Source: DASYRX01 sp036003845
Lineage (GTDB): Bacteria; Gemmatimonadota; Gemmatimonadetes; Gemmatimonadales; Gemmatimonadaceae
Assembly (NCBI GenBank): GCA_036003845.1
Contig: DASYRX010000230.1
Coordinates: 1-53,207 of the forward strand
Length of the DNA: 53,207 bases
Direction of reading: 5' to 3'
A program made the translations under genes and the position numbers. Positions within the stretch are counted from its first letter, which is position 1. Each line of letters starts with the position of its first letter. Shown one piece after another: positions 1 through 7,849 of the stretch. The notes beneath the pieces are model-generated. The model did not search any database. It worked only from the letters and a program-made list of their open reading frames with translations, and was not told the origin of the DNA.

Positions 1-141
1 GTGTACCTCAAGGCTGGGAACATCCGCTACCGTCGCGGCGAGCGTGACGAAGCCACGAAGTACTGGCAACAGGCGTTGCATCTCACACCGGACAACGCCG
101 CTGCGCGTAACAATCTCGAGCTGGCGAAGCGGCTGCCGTGA
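1..141 (+). CDS. TPR-repeat protein, C-terminal fragment (5' end outside window)
   Basis: Frame 1 is open from the left edge to the TGA at 139-141 and gives 46 residues. They have the helix-turn-helix pattern of a tetratricopeptide repeat: a Y-R-R-G-E-x-x-E-A-x-x-Y-W block followed by A-L-x-L-x-P-D-N-A-A-A-R-N-N-L. TPR units are protein-protein scaffolds. The start lies upstream, so total length and any signal peptide are unknown. The stop overlaps the GTG start of cheD (GTGA), so the fragment is probably translationally coupled to the chemotaxis genes that follow. A similar TPR protein closes the CheW run at 2699-3670. Confidence 0.7.
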   Translation: MYLKAGNIRYRRGERDEATKYWQQALHLTPDNAAARNNLELAKRLP

Positions 142-647
142 CCTCGACGTCTTCGCCGTCGCGAATGCTCCCTGAGCTCTCCGTGGGCGTCGCGCAGTGG
201 GCCGTGCTGCGTGAGCACGGCGCGCTCTGGTCACACGGTTTGGGTTCCTGCGTTGCGATCGTGTTGTACGACGCCAGCTCGCAGACCGCCGGCCTCGCGC
301 ACATCCTCCTGCCTAACGCAAGCTACTCGCGGGATCGCTCACGCGCGTCGAAGTTCGCCGATGCCGCGGTGCCGCATCTCGTGACCGAAATGCGTCGCGC
401 TGGAGCGCGCGGGGCCTTGACGGCGAAACTCGTCGGCGGCGCGAGCATGTTCGGATCGCTACTCACGTCGACGGGCATCAACATGGGGGCGCGCAACATC
501 GCCTCCGCGCGAGACGCGCTGCGTCGCGCTGGAATCAGCATCGTCGCTGAAGACGTCGGTGGCGACTTCGGACGTACTGTCGCCGTTTCGGTTGCTGACG
601 GCAAAGTGACCGTGCGGTCGATGGAACGAGGGACGCATGAAATCTAA
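138..647 (+). CDS. cheD: CheD chemoreceptor glutamine deamidase
   Basis: CheD deamidates glutamines on methyl-accepting chemotaxis receptors and, in some bacteria, stimulates the CheC phosphatase. The 169-residue product has the family signature G-L-G-S-C-V around Cys38 and G-L-A-H-I-L-L-P with His55. The Cys-His spacing of 17 equals that of the characterised Thermotoga protein. A serine (Ser32) sits where that protein has its catalytic threonine. A third conserved block, K-L-V-G-G-A-S-M-F, follows near residue 96. The GTG start at 138 overlaps the preceding stop by four bases, and the reading frame ends 11 bases into cheB. Family assignment is firm; its receptor substrates are not in this window. 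Confidence 0.93.
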   Translation: MTSTSSPSRMLPELSVGVAQWAVLREHGALWSHGLGSCVAIVLYDASSQTAGLAHILLPNASYSRDRSRASKFADAAVPHLVTEMRRAGARGALTAKLVGGASMFGSLLTSTGINMGARNIASARDALRRAGISIVAEDVGGDFGRTVAVSVADGKVTVRSMERGTHEI

Positions 648-1710
648 GCCGCATCGCGTCCTCATCGCCGACGACAATGCGCTCCTGCGCAACGTCGTGA
701 GCGACATCCTCGAGCGCAGTGGCGAGTTTACCGTCGCGGGTTTCGCCACCGATGGTCATGAGGCGATTCAGCTGGTGCACGAGCTGAATCCTGACATCGT
801 GACACTCGACGTCGAGATGCCGGGCCTGGATGGGCTACACGCGTTAGGCTACATCATGAGCGAGGCACCGCGACCGGTCATCGTCTTGTCGGCGCTAGAT
901 GCAAATGCCGGCGCCGTGCTCGCGATGCGCGCGCTGGAGCTCGGCGCGCTGGAATTCGTGCGCAAGCCCGCGCGCCCGGACGAGACAGACGCGCTGGCGC
1001 TCCCGCTGCTCGAAGCGCTGCGCACGGCGACGCGCGCGAACCTGAGCGAGACTCGAGTCCTGGCGCGGCCCAAGCTGCAACCACAGGGTGGGCCGCGACC
1101 GACGACGTCAGCTTCGATTGCCGTGGTGATCGCCGCGTCGACAGGTGGACCGCGGGCCCTCGCCGAAGTCGTACCAGCGCTGCCGGCTGATCTCGACGCC
1201 GCCGTCCTCATTGTTCAGCACATGCCGAGCGGGTTCACCCGTGGCTTTGCCGAACGTTTGGACGCGCTCAGCCAGATGTGGGTCAGGGAGGCCAAGGGCG
1301 GCGAGCGCCTCGCCGCCGGCACCGTCTACGTGGCGCCCGGTGGGCGCCACATGAGCATAATCGCGCGCCAGGACGGCCCGACGGTGGCGATCACGGACGG
1401 GCCCCCGGTTTGGGGGCTCCGGCCGGCCGCCGATCCGCTCTTCGCCTCGACAGCGACCCTGTTTGGCCCCCGCGCCATCGGCGTAGTCCTCACCGGAATG
1501 GGCCGCGACGGTGCTGGGGGTCTGTGTGCGATCCGGCGGGCGGGCGGTTATGGGCTCGTCCAGACCCCCTCCAGCGCCGTCATTGCCGGGATGCCCACGG
1601 CCGCAGTCGCCGAAGGAGGGGCAGACCGTGTGATCCCTCTGACGGAAATGGCCGCGGCGATCACGGGCGCCGTCTCGCGCTCCATGGCGCAGTGGCGCGC
1701 GGCGGTGTGA
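637..1710 (+). CDS. cheB: CheB protein-glutamate methylesterase / response regulator
   Basis: CheB removes methyl groups from chemoreceptors when its receiver domain is phosphorylated by CheA. The 357-residue protein has a complete N-terminal receiver (Asp12-Asp13, phospho-acceptor Asp58, Lys110), a short linker, and a methylesterase domain with the catalytic triad Ser168 (A-S-T-G-G), His195 (V-Q-H-M-P) and Asp291 (G-M-G-R-D-G). Length and triad spacing match the enteric enzyme closely. It overlaps cheD by 11 bases. The CheD-CheB pairing shows a receptor-adaptation module, yet no receptor or CheA kinase is present here, so its partner must be upstream or elsewhere. Confidence 0.96.
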   Translation: MKSKPHRVLIADDNALLRNVVSDILERSGEFTVAGFATDGHEAIQLVHELNPDIVTLDVEMPGLDGLHALGYIMSEAPRPVIVLSALDANAGAVLAMRALELGALEFVRKPARPDETDALALPLLEALRTATRANLSETRVLARPKLQPQGGPRPTTSASIAVVIAASTGGPRALAEVVPALPADLDAAVLIVQHMPSGFTRGFAERLDALSQMWVREAKGGERLAAGTVYVAPGGRHMSIIARQDGPTVAITDGPPVWGLRPAADPLFASTATLFGPRAIGVVLTGMGRDGAGGLCAIRRAGGYGLVQTPSSAVIAGMPTAAVAEGGADRVIPLTEMAAAITGAVSRSMAQWRAAV

Positions 1711-1741
1711 CGCGGCGAGAGCGAATCCTGTCTCATATCAG

Positions 1742-2239
1742 ATGAATAGCGTCACTTACACATCGACCGCGATACAGACCGGAGCCGGTTCGCGCGACGC
1801 TTTGCTGGTGCGCATCGGCCGGGAGTTCGTCGCTATTTGGCTCGATTCCGTCGTTTCGCAGATGGAGGATCTGGAGGTCAGGCCGCTCCCCGACTGGCGA
1901 ACCGGCGTGGCGGGCCTGCTGCGCGCGGGCGATCACTTCGTGCCGCTGTACCGACCGGAAGAGACGTTAGGCATCGCCCGCGACGACACCACGCGCGAGC
2001 GCTGCGCGATCGTCGTTCGTGCCGGCGGTTCGTCAATCGCGCTCGCCGTGGATGAGCCGCTGGACGTCCTAACGATCGATCGCGCGAGCCTGCGCCAACC
2101 GCCCGCGGCTATCGCGGACGACGGTCTCGTGCAGGCGTTGACCTGGTCGGATGGCGTCCTCGTTTCTGTGCTCGACGCCGCGGCGCTCGTTGCGACATGT
2201 CAGTCGGCGGCGCCTGTAAATGTGGAGCGACCCCAATGA
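1742..2239 (+). CDS. Divergent CheW-like coupling protein
   Basis: This 165-residue protein reads as a diverged CheW domain: an initial beta strand L-L-V-R-I-G-R-E-F-V-A-I-W, a central W-R-T-G-V-A-G-L-L block followed by a strand ending in F-V-P-L-Y, and a late hydrophobic region before S-V-L-D-A-A. CheW proteins bridge chemoreceptors to CheA. The usual G-x-x-x-x-R-G-x-x-x-P-V-x-D-L motif is degenerate (A-G-L-L-R-A-G-D-H-F-V-P-L-Y), so coupling may be altered or the protein may be a paralogue paired with the next CheW. It follows cheB by 31 bases and its TGA overlaps the next start (ATGA at 2236). Fold-level assignment is moderately sure, function less so. Confidence 0.72.
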   Translation: MNSVTYTSTAIQTGAGSRDALLVRIGREFVAIWLDSVVSQMEDLEVRPLPDWRTGVAGLLRAGDHFVPLYRPEETLGIARDDTTRERCAIVVRAGGSSIALAVDEPLDVLTIDRASLRQPPAAIADDGLVQALTWSDGVLVSVLDAAALVATCQSAAPVNVERPQ

Positions 2240-2721
2240 TGGCCGGAACAATAACCGTTCGTCTCGTCACGTTCCGGTTAGGCAGCGATCTCTTCGCCGC
2301 GCCGATCGAGGCCGTGGAGCGCGTGTTGCGATATCAGGCGCCACGCACCGTCCCGAACCTCCCAGCGTGGATCGGCGGCGTGATCGAGTACGGCAACCGC
2401 ATCGTGCCGGTGATCGATCTGCGCCGTCGCTTTGAATTGCCGTCCGCGCCGATCACGCCGCAAATGCGACTCCTCGTGCTGTCGGCAGCGGGCGAGTGGG
2501 CCGCGGTTCTCGTCGACGCTGTCATGGATGTGCGCACGATACAAGCAGCCGAGCTTGTGGAGCCGCCGCCTCTCTTTCGCGGCCTGGCCGCGGAGTATCT
2601 GCGCGGTGTCATCAAGCGCGACGATCAACTCGTGATCGTCCTGGATACTGATCGGCTTCTGACTTCCAGTGAGCGGCTCGTGCTCGCCGGAGCCGTCGAT
2701 GTCAACGAGCACACTGCCTAG
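2236..2721 (+). CDS. cheW: CheW chemotaxis coupling protein
   Basis: CheW links receptors to the CheA kinase. The 161-residue product is canonical: V-T-F-R-L-G-S-D-L-F-A-A-P-I near the N-terminus, V-P-N-L-P-A-W-I-G-G-V-I-E-Y-G-N, then I-V-P-V-I-D-L-R-R-R-F. I place the start at the ATG at 2236, which overlaps the preceding gene's TGA in the coupled arrangement ATGA, rather than an upstream in-frame ATG at 2197 that would add 13 unconserved residues. It is the second CheW-like gene in tandem, so the system may build mixed arrays. The 3' end overlaps the next TPR gene by 23 bases. Confidence 0.93.
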   Translation: MMAGTITVRLVTFRLGSDLFAAPIEAVERVLRYQAPRTVPNLPAWIGGVIEYGNRIVPVIDLRRRFELPSAPITPQMRLLVLSAAGEWAAVLVDAVMDVRTIQAAELVEPPPLFRGLAAEYLRGVIKRDDQLVIVLDTDRLLTSSERLVLAGAVDVNEHTA

Positions 2722-3670
2722 CGACACGCTCGCGGATCACCGCGATGCGGCAGATCGGCTGGACGCGGAGCTGGGGCACCCCGACGCGGCCACGCGTCGC
2801 GACGAGATCAAGGCCGAGATCATCGCACGGTACAAGGCCGTGGACCGCGACCTTCAAGAACTCGTGTTCCTGAAGGAGCGTCTGCGCGCCATGGCGCAGC
2901 GCTGGAAGACGCTATCGCCTGCATCGGAGACGACGCCGCCGCCGATCAATAGGCCGGCGCCAGAAGCGTCGACGCCTAACGCTACCGAGGACGCGCTGAG
3001 CTCTCCGGACAGACCGACTCCGGCGCCGAGCAAGGCGATGAGCGCCATCGAGACGTCGCAGCGCATGGATCGCCTCAACGCTTCGACATACATCGAAAAG
3101 AGCTGGAGCCTCATCGCCATCGGGGATCACGCGGGTGCCGAAGTAACCATCACGCGCGCCCTGGAGTTCGCCACCGACAGCGTCGAAGCGCGCTCGCTGC
3201 TTGGCTGGGCGCAGATGCTGCAGGAGAAGTACGACGATGCGTTAGGCAACTTCCACCAGGTGCTCATGGCGGAACCGGCCAACGCGCTCGCGCGAGTGAA
3301 TGTCGGCTACATCTGTCTCAAGAAGGGGATCTTCGGCGAAGCGATCGAGCACCTCTCCAAGGCGCTGCGCCTGGACAACGATCGCAAGGCGACCCTGTAC
3401 GCCAATTTCTACCTCGGCATGCTCTACTTTCAGCGCGAGATGTACGAGGACGCCGCACAATTCTATCGCAAGGCGATCGCGCTCGGTCCCAACCTCATCG
3501 AAGCGCACTATGAGCTGGGCCGCACGTGCTGGCGCGCGGGCGATCGTGTCAAGGCGATCGCTGCGTGGCGCGACGGAGCGTCGGCTAACAAGTTCAGTCC
3601 ATGGGGCAAGCGCTGTTCGGAAATGGCCCTCTTGGTCGAGGCTGGCGGCGAGCCGTCGTTGGACTCCTAA
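2699..3670 (+). CDS. Cytoplasmic TPR-repeat protein of the chemosensory operon
   Basis: The 323-residue protein has an acidic helical N-terminus (about residues 1-75), a Pro/Ala/Thr-rich linker (about 76-125) and at least four tandem tetratricopeptide repeats to the C-terminus, recognisable from A-x-x-x-Y-x-x-A-L-x-x-P spacing. No signal peptide or membrane segment is visible, so it should stay in the cytoplasm as a scaffold. The ATG at 2699 is preferred to an in-frame ATG at 2669, which overlaps cheW more. The TAA stop lies inside a copy of the dispersed word (TCCTAACG, 3664-3671). It overlaps the secreted peptidase gene by 70 bases. TPR proteins flanking che genes suggest assembly or localisation of the array; that is inference. 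Confidence 0.8.
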   Translation: MSTSTLPSDTLADHRDAADRLDAELGHPDAATRRDEIKAEIIARYKAVDRDLQELVFLKERLRAMAQRWKTLSPASETTPPPINRPAPEASTPNATEDALSSPDRPTPAPSKAMSAIETSQRMDRLNASTYIEKSWSLIAIGDHAGAEVTITRALEFATDSVEARSLLGWAQMLQEKYDDALGNFHQVLMAEPANALARVNVGYICLKKGIFGEAIEHLSKALRLDNDRKATLYANFYLGMLYFQREMYEDAAQFYRKAIALGPNLIEAHYELGRTCWRAGDRVKAIAAWRDGASANKFSPWGKRCSEMALLVEAGGEPSLDS

Positions 3671-4629
3671 CGAGTATCCTCGCGCTCGCCGGTAGTGCGG
3701 GCGCGCAGAACGAGCAGCTTCGCCTACAACAAGGACGCTTCTCAGTTCTCGCCGATCCGCGAGACGCGCTGCTCGCGCGCACGGTGCTGCGCGAAAGCGT
3801 CGAGCAGGACACGTTTCCCGGGCTGCCGCGCCCCAAAAGCGACGTAACGATCGTCATTGCGCGCGATGCACAGCACATGCGCGAGCTGAGCGGGCCCGGG
3901 GTTCCCGAGTGGGGGATCGCCCTCGCTCACCCGGCATTGCGACGGATCATTCTTCAAGGACGCGGCGCGGCGAGCGACGCCGGCGATCCGCTCATAGCGT
4001 TACGGCACGAGCTCGCGCACCTGGCGCTGCACGAGTTCATGGACGATCTCCCGCCGCGCTGGTTCGATGAGGGGTACGCGACGTACGCCGCGGGGGAATG
4101 GCGCCGAGACGACGCATTCGCCGCGCAGGTTGCGCTCGCGCTGCGCGGCGTGCCGACGCTCGAGGGAATCGATTCAGCGTTCTACGGCGGAGCCACGCGG
4201 GCGCAGTACGCGTACGCGCTCGCGCACCGAGCCGTCGCCGATCTCGCGTCGCTCGATCCCAAGCGCGGACTCTCGCTCTTGTTCCAGGAGTGGCGCGCGC
4301 GCGGATCGCTCGACAGCGCCGTGCGGCACGCATATGGCCTCACGTTAGGCAACTTCGAGGCGATGTGGCGATCGCGCACACGGCGCCGCTACGGCGCGCT
4401 GGGCGTGGTGACCGATCTCACCCTCGCCGTGGTGATTCTGCTGGCGGTGATCGCACCGTTGTATGTCGCCAGACGGCGCCGCGACCGTCGCCGTCTCGCC
4501 GCCCTCAAAGAGCATGACGCGGCGGCGGAACAGCGCGAGCGCGAGAGCGCAATCGACGCACTCCTCGGCTCGAACGACTCGACGGCAGCGCCACCACCTT
4601 CAGCGACAACTGACGGGCCCTCAGCGTAG
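3601..4629 (+). CDS. Secreted, membrane-anchored HExxH metallopeptidase (peptidase MA-like)
   Basis: The 342-residue protein begins with a basic region and a hydrophobic signal segment (about residues 15-36, ending S-A-G-A-Q). It has a gluzincin-type zinc site: R-H-E-L-A-H (His136, Glu137, His140) followed by W-F-D-E-G-Y-A-T-Y with the third ligand Glu157. A transmembrane helix near residues 268-290, followed by a strongly basic stretch, would anchor the C-terminus in the inner membrane with the peptidase outside. The ATG at 3601 overlaps the previous gene by 70 bases, but no alternative ATG, GTG or TTG precedes the signal peptide, so this start is well supported. The substrate is unknown. 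Its place at the end of a che operon could mean signal processing at the envelope. Confidence 0.82.
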   Translation: MGQALFGNGPLGRGWRRAVVGLLTSILALAGSAGAQNEQLRLQQGRFSVLADPRDALLARTVLRESVEQDTFPGLPRPKSDVTIVIARDAQHMRELSGPGVPEWGIALAHPALRRIILQGRGAASDAGDPLIALRHELAHLALHEFMDDLPPRWFDEGYATYAAGEWRRDDAFAAQVALALRGVPTLEGIDSAFYGGATRAQYAYALAHRAVADLASLDPKRGLSLLFQEWRARGSLDSAVRHAYGLTLGNFEAMWRSRTRRRYGALGVVTDLTLAVVILLAVIAPLYVARRRRDRRRLAALKEHDAAAEQRERESAIDALLGSNDSTAAPPPSATTDGPSA

Positions 4630-4656
4630 CTATCACGCGTGGTGACAACCACATGC

Positions 4657-4685
4657 TTGACATGTTCCCCATGCGCCGGCATACT
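4657..4685 (+). promoter_or_regulatory. Near-consensus sigma70 promoter of the 56-residue protein gene
   Basis: TTGACA (4657-4662), a 17-base spacer and CATACT (4680-4685) make the clearest housekeeping promoter in the window. The expected start of transcription is near 4691-4693, only about five bases before the ATG at 4697, so the message should be almost leaderless. Confidence 0.7.
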
Positions 4686-4696
4686 GTGAGTGGCTT

Positions 4697-4867
4697 ATGG
4701 CAGCACCAACTCAGACGCCGCGTTCGCGGCCGCTTTTGTTTTGGGGGATTGCACTCGCCACTTTGATGGCGGGCTTCATCGATTTGGCGCGCGGAGGCGA
4801 GACGCTCGGACCAGTGCTGCTTGTCATCGCTTATTGCGTGCTGATTCCGATCGCAATTCTCAAGTAG
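4697..4867 (+). CDS. Small two-helix membrane protein, 56 residues
   Basis: An ATG at 4697 opens a 56-residue frame ending in TAG at 4865-4867. The protein has a short polar N-terminus (A-A-P-T-Q-T-P-R-S-R-P), a first membrane helix (about residues 13-30), a loop containing R-G-G-E-T, and a second helix (about 38-54) ending I-A-I-L-K. The length, the clean two-helix pattern and the strong promoter directly upstream support a real gene. I do not recognise a family and assign no function. There is no Shine-Dalgarno sequence, in keeping with a leaderless message. It stands alone between the peptidase gene and tRNA-Val. Confidence 0.72.
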   Translation: MAAPTQTPRSRPLLFWGIALATLMAGFIDLARGGETLGPVLLVIAYCVLIPIAILK

Positions 4868-4967
4868 CTCGATTGCGACTAGTACCGTTCCAACCTTTCT
4901 ACCTTGCGGTGAACAACTCCGTGCGGCACCAATTGGAACGACACTACGAAGACGGTCTGTCACGGCC

Positions 4968-5041
4968 GGGCGGATAGCTCAGTTGGTTAGAGCGCCTGCC
5001 TTACACGCAGGAGGTCGTGGGTTCGAGTCCCTCTTCGCCCA
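4968..5041 (+). tRNA. tRNA-Val (anticodon UAC)
   Basis: The cloverleaf is complete. The acceptor stem GGGCGGA pairs with TTCGCCC through one G-U pair, the D arm is GCTC/GAGC, the anticodon stem CCTGC/GCAGG encloses loop CTTACAC, and the T arm contains GGTTCGAGTCC. The loop places TAC at positions 34-36, reading valine codon GUA. The discriminator base is A at 5041 and the 3' CCA is not encoded. Confidence 0.96.
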
Positions 5042-5114
5042 TAGCATTCAGCTACACTGGACCCCGGCGTTCAACTAGGGGTATCGTTTTATCAACGTCC
5101 TGGAGGAGACTACC

Positions 5115-6842
5115 GTGAAGAAGTTGCAGCGAAGCGCATTTACAATAGTTGCGCTCGCAGCCGGCCTGGTTGCCCAAGCGTCGCTGTTAGGCGCTCAGCA
5201 GCAGCAGCCGCTACAGCGCGGCCAAACTCCTGGTCCGCGTTTCATGGTGCCGATTCTTCGCACCACCACAGGGTCAGACAAGACTCTTGGGACGCAGGTT
5301 GCGGACGCGATCCGCGAACGCATGGCCGGCGAGTTCTTGATGCGCACGCTCTGGGTCATCCCATGGAGCGACATTAAAAACACGCTTGAAGCTTCGGGTT
5401 ATTCGTCAACGGAACCCCTCAATCCCAACGATACGAAGCAGCTCGCGACGCTCATCCGTGCCGAAGAGTATGTCGAAGGCACGATCTCGCGAGAAAATGG
5501 CGAGCTATCCGCTGACCTCGACATGTACCTCACCCGCGGCGGCGACGGGCAAGTGCAGCCGCTCGACAAAGTGACTGGGGCGAAGGCACAAGACGTGGCA
5601 AAGGGCGTCCATAAGCAAATCGAAGACGCCCGCAAGCAGCTTCAGCATACGTCGCTTTGCACGCTCAACTGGCGTCAGAACAAGTACGCCGAAGCGCTCG
5701 CAGCGGCTCGTAAGGCGATCGAGGTCTATCCCAAATCATCGCTCGCGCGCCTCTGCATACTCGAGGTTTACAACTCTCAAAAGCTCGGCACCGACTCGAT
5801 AATTTCAGCGTCCGAAGCGCTGCTCAAGGTTCATCCCGAGAATCGGCGCGCGCTCTCGCTTGTCGCCGACGCGTACGCTGAAAAGAAGATGGAAGACAAG
5901 CACATCGAGACGCTGACAAAGCTGTTGGCGGCGAATCCAACCGATGTGCGCCTGCAGGAGCGCGTCGTGAACGTACTCGCCGCGAGCGGTAAAGCCGCGA
6001 TGGCGAAGCCGATCATCGATGAAGCGGTGCGCCAGAATCCTGGTGACCCGTCGCTCGTCCGCTTGCAGTGGAAGATCTATCTCGCTCTCAAGGACTGGAA
6101 AGGCGCGGTCGCCGTCGGCGAAGAAATGATCAAGACCGACACGGCAGCGGCCGACTCCGGCTTCTACAACGCACTCATCGCGGCGTACGTCTCCGATAGC
6201 CAACCGCAAAAGGCTGCCGAAGCCGCTGCACGTGCCGCGGCGAAGTACCCGACCAACGCTGGTATCCTGGTAGCGCAGGCGCAGCTCTCTCGCCGCGTCG
6301 GCCAACTGCCGCAAGCGCTCGAAGCGATCAACAAAGCGATCGCTCTCGAGCCGAAAGATGGCACGCACTATCTGCAGCAGGCGCAGATCTACGTTGAAAT
6401 GCAGCAGCCAGACAACGCGATCGCCGCTCTGCGAAAGGCCAGCGAGAACGGTGCTGACAAGGCGACGGTCGCGGGCATGGCCCTTACACAAGGGAATGCA
6501 GTGTTCCGGCGCTTCAACACGTCGAAAGACACAACCGATCTAATGAAGGCGCGGCCGATCGTGATGTGGGCCGATTCGGTGAAGTCCACGCCGACGAGCG
6601 CACTGCTGATCGGCGCCATCAGCCTCTCCATGGCAAACGCCCTGGTGCAGGCCGCGAACGAGGCTAAGAGCTGTGAAATGGCTACGCGCGCTGGAGACCT
6701 CATTACCGAGGCGCAGATCGCGCTGCCCAAGGCGGCTGCCGAACAATCCAACCAGGCAACGGTCGCGCAGCTCATGACGTCCGTGAACACGCTCTCGCAG
6801 TATCCCGAACGCCAAAAAGCGGCGTTCTGTAAGAAACAGTAG
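5115..6842 (+). CDS. Secreted TPR-repeat protein
   Basis: The 575-residue protein starts at a GTG with a good ribosome binding site (GGAGGAG, 5102-5108). It has a signal peptide (M-K-K-L-Q-R, hydrophobic core, cleavage near L-L-G-A-Q). Residues about 40-170 form an alpha/beta domain whose opening (F-M-V-P-I-L-R, then G-x-x-V-A-D-A-I-R-E-R) resembles the N-terminal nucleotide-hydrolase-like domain seen in some TolB/curli-related periplasmic proteins; that likeness is tentative. The rest is eight or more TPR units, ending in a region with paired cysteines. It is probably a periplasmic or outer-membrane scaffold. It is a single-gene unit between tRNA-Val and a strong terminator. No specific function can be assigned. 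Confidence 0.8.
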   Translation: MKKLQRSAFTIVALAAGLVAQASLLGAQQQQPLQRGQTPGPRFMVPILRTTTGSDKTLGTQVADAIRERMAGEFLMRTLWVIPWSDIKNTLEASGYSSTEPLNPNDTKQLATLIRAEEYVEGTISRENGELSADLDMYLTRGGDGQVQPLDKVTGAKAQDVAKGVHKQIEDARKQLQHTSLCTLNWRQNKYAEALAAARKAIEVYPKSSLARLCILEVYNSQKLGTDSIISASEALLKVHPENRRALSLVADAYAEKKMEDKHIETLTKLLAANPTDVRLQERVVNVLAASGKAAMAKPIIDEAVRQNPGDPSLVRLQWKIYLALKDWKGAVAVGEEMIKTDTAAADSGFYNALIAAYVSDSQPQKAAEAAARAAAKYPTNAGILVAQAQLSRRVGQLPQALEAINKAIALEPKDGTHYLQQAQIYVEMQQPDNAIAALRKASENGADKATVAGMALTQGNAVFRRFNTSKDTTDLMKARPIVMWADSVKSTPTSALLIGAISLSMANALVQAANEAKSCEMATRAGDLITEAQIALPKAAAEQSNQATVAQLMTSVNTLSQYPERQKAAFCKKQ

Positions 6843-6865
6843 ACATCACAAATCTTCGGAAGGCA

Positions 6866-6902
6866 CGAGGCCCGCCGGTTGATTGGCGGGCCTCGTTATT
6901 TT
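6866..6902 (+). terminator. Rho-independent terminator (or rsmH leader hairpin)
   Basis: A perfect 11-base-pair stem CGAGGCCCGCC / GGCGGGCCTCG (6866-6876 with 6885-6895) with an eight-base loop is followed by TTATTTT. It ends the secreted TPR gene. It finishes only five bases before the GTG of rsmH, so it may also act on the division cluster. Confidence 0.88.
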
Positions 6903-6907
6903 GTGGT

Positions 6908-7849
6908 GTGAGCGTGCCGCAGTCACAAGTGATCGCGAGTGACTATCATGACCCCGTCATGGTGGAGCAGGTGGCGTCGCGGCTCGGCAGCGCGGCACAT
7001 GTGTTGGACGGCACGTTAGGCGGTGGAGGTCACACGCGCGCGCTGCTGGAGCGAGGTGTGCGCGTGACCGCGGTGGATCGCGATCCTGCAGCTATCGCAG
7101 AAGTGCGTGCGACGCTCAGCGAGTTTATCGCGTCCGGCCGCTTGCAGATCTTCGCGACAAACTACGCGGAGCTGGCCAGCGTCCCGGAACTGAGCGACGT
7201 GACGTTTGACGGGATTCTCCTCGATCTCGGCGTCTCGTCGCGGCAGCTGGACGAGGCGTCGCGCGGCTTCACGTTCAGACCAGGCGCGGAGCTGGACATG
7301 CGAATGGATCCGGGGACGGCGGAGTCGGCGGCCGGGTTGCTGGCGCGCGCGTCCGCCGTGGAGTTGGCGTGGATCTTTCGCGAATACGCCGACGAGCGGC
7401 GAGCCATGCGCCTGGCCAAGGAAGTCGTTAGGCGCCGCGCCAACGCACCGATGCTGACGAGCGACGATCTCGTCGGTGCGATTCGCGGTGCGTTGGGGCC
7501 TGAAACCGGACCAGCAGATTTCGCGCGCCTATTTCAGGCGCTGCGTATCGCCGTAAACGACGAGTTGCGCGGCTTGGCGCGTGCGCTACCCGATCTGCGC
7601 GATCGTCTAGAACCGCAGGGGACCTTCGTGGTGATCGCGTATCATTCCGGCGAGGATCGCATCGTCAAGGATGCGTGGCGCGAGTGGACCGCCGAGTGCA
7701 TTTGTCCGCCGCGACAGCCCATATGCACCTGCCGAGGGGCCGCGTTAGGCGAAACGTTGACGCGGAAGCCGCTGCTCGCATCGGATGCCGAAGTGGCGCG
7801 CAATCCGCGCGCGAGGTCGGCGCGGCTACGAGCCTGGCGCCGCGCATGA
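6908..7849 (+). CDS. rsmH: 16S rRNA m4C1402 methyltransferase RsmH
   Basis: RsmH (MraW) N4-methylates C1402 in the ribosomal P site using S-adenosylmethionine. The 313-residue product has the opening Y-H-x-P-V-M-V-E-Q-V, the SAM-binding D-G-T-L-G-G-G-G-H, D-G-I-L-L-D-L-G-V-S-S, and the late block V-I-A-Y-H-S-G-E-D-R-I-V-K, all diagnostic. The GTG at 6908 is used here; GTGs at 6914 and 6929 are alternatives. No Shine-Dalgarno is visible because the terminator hairpin occupies the leader. It begins the dcw cluster directly, without the mraZ gene that usually precedes it. Its TGA overlaps the ftsL ATG. Confidence 0.96.
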   Translation: MSVPQSQVIASDYHDPVMVEQVASRLGSAAHVLDGTLGGGGHTRALLERGVRVTAVDRDPAAIAEVRATLSEFIASGRLQIFATNYAELASVPELSDVTFDGILLDLGVSSRQLDEASRGFTFRPGAELDMRMDPGTAESAAGLLARASAVELAWIFREYADERRAMRLAKEVVRRRANAPMLTSDDLVGAIRGALGPETGPADFARLFQALRIAVNDELRGLARALPDLRDRLEPQGTFVVIAYHSGEDRIVKDAWREWTAECICPPRQPICTCRGAALGETLTRKPLLASDAEVARNPRARSARLRAWRRA

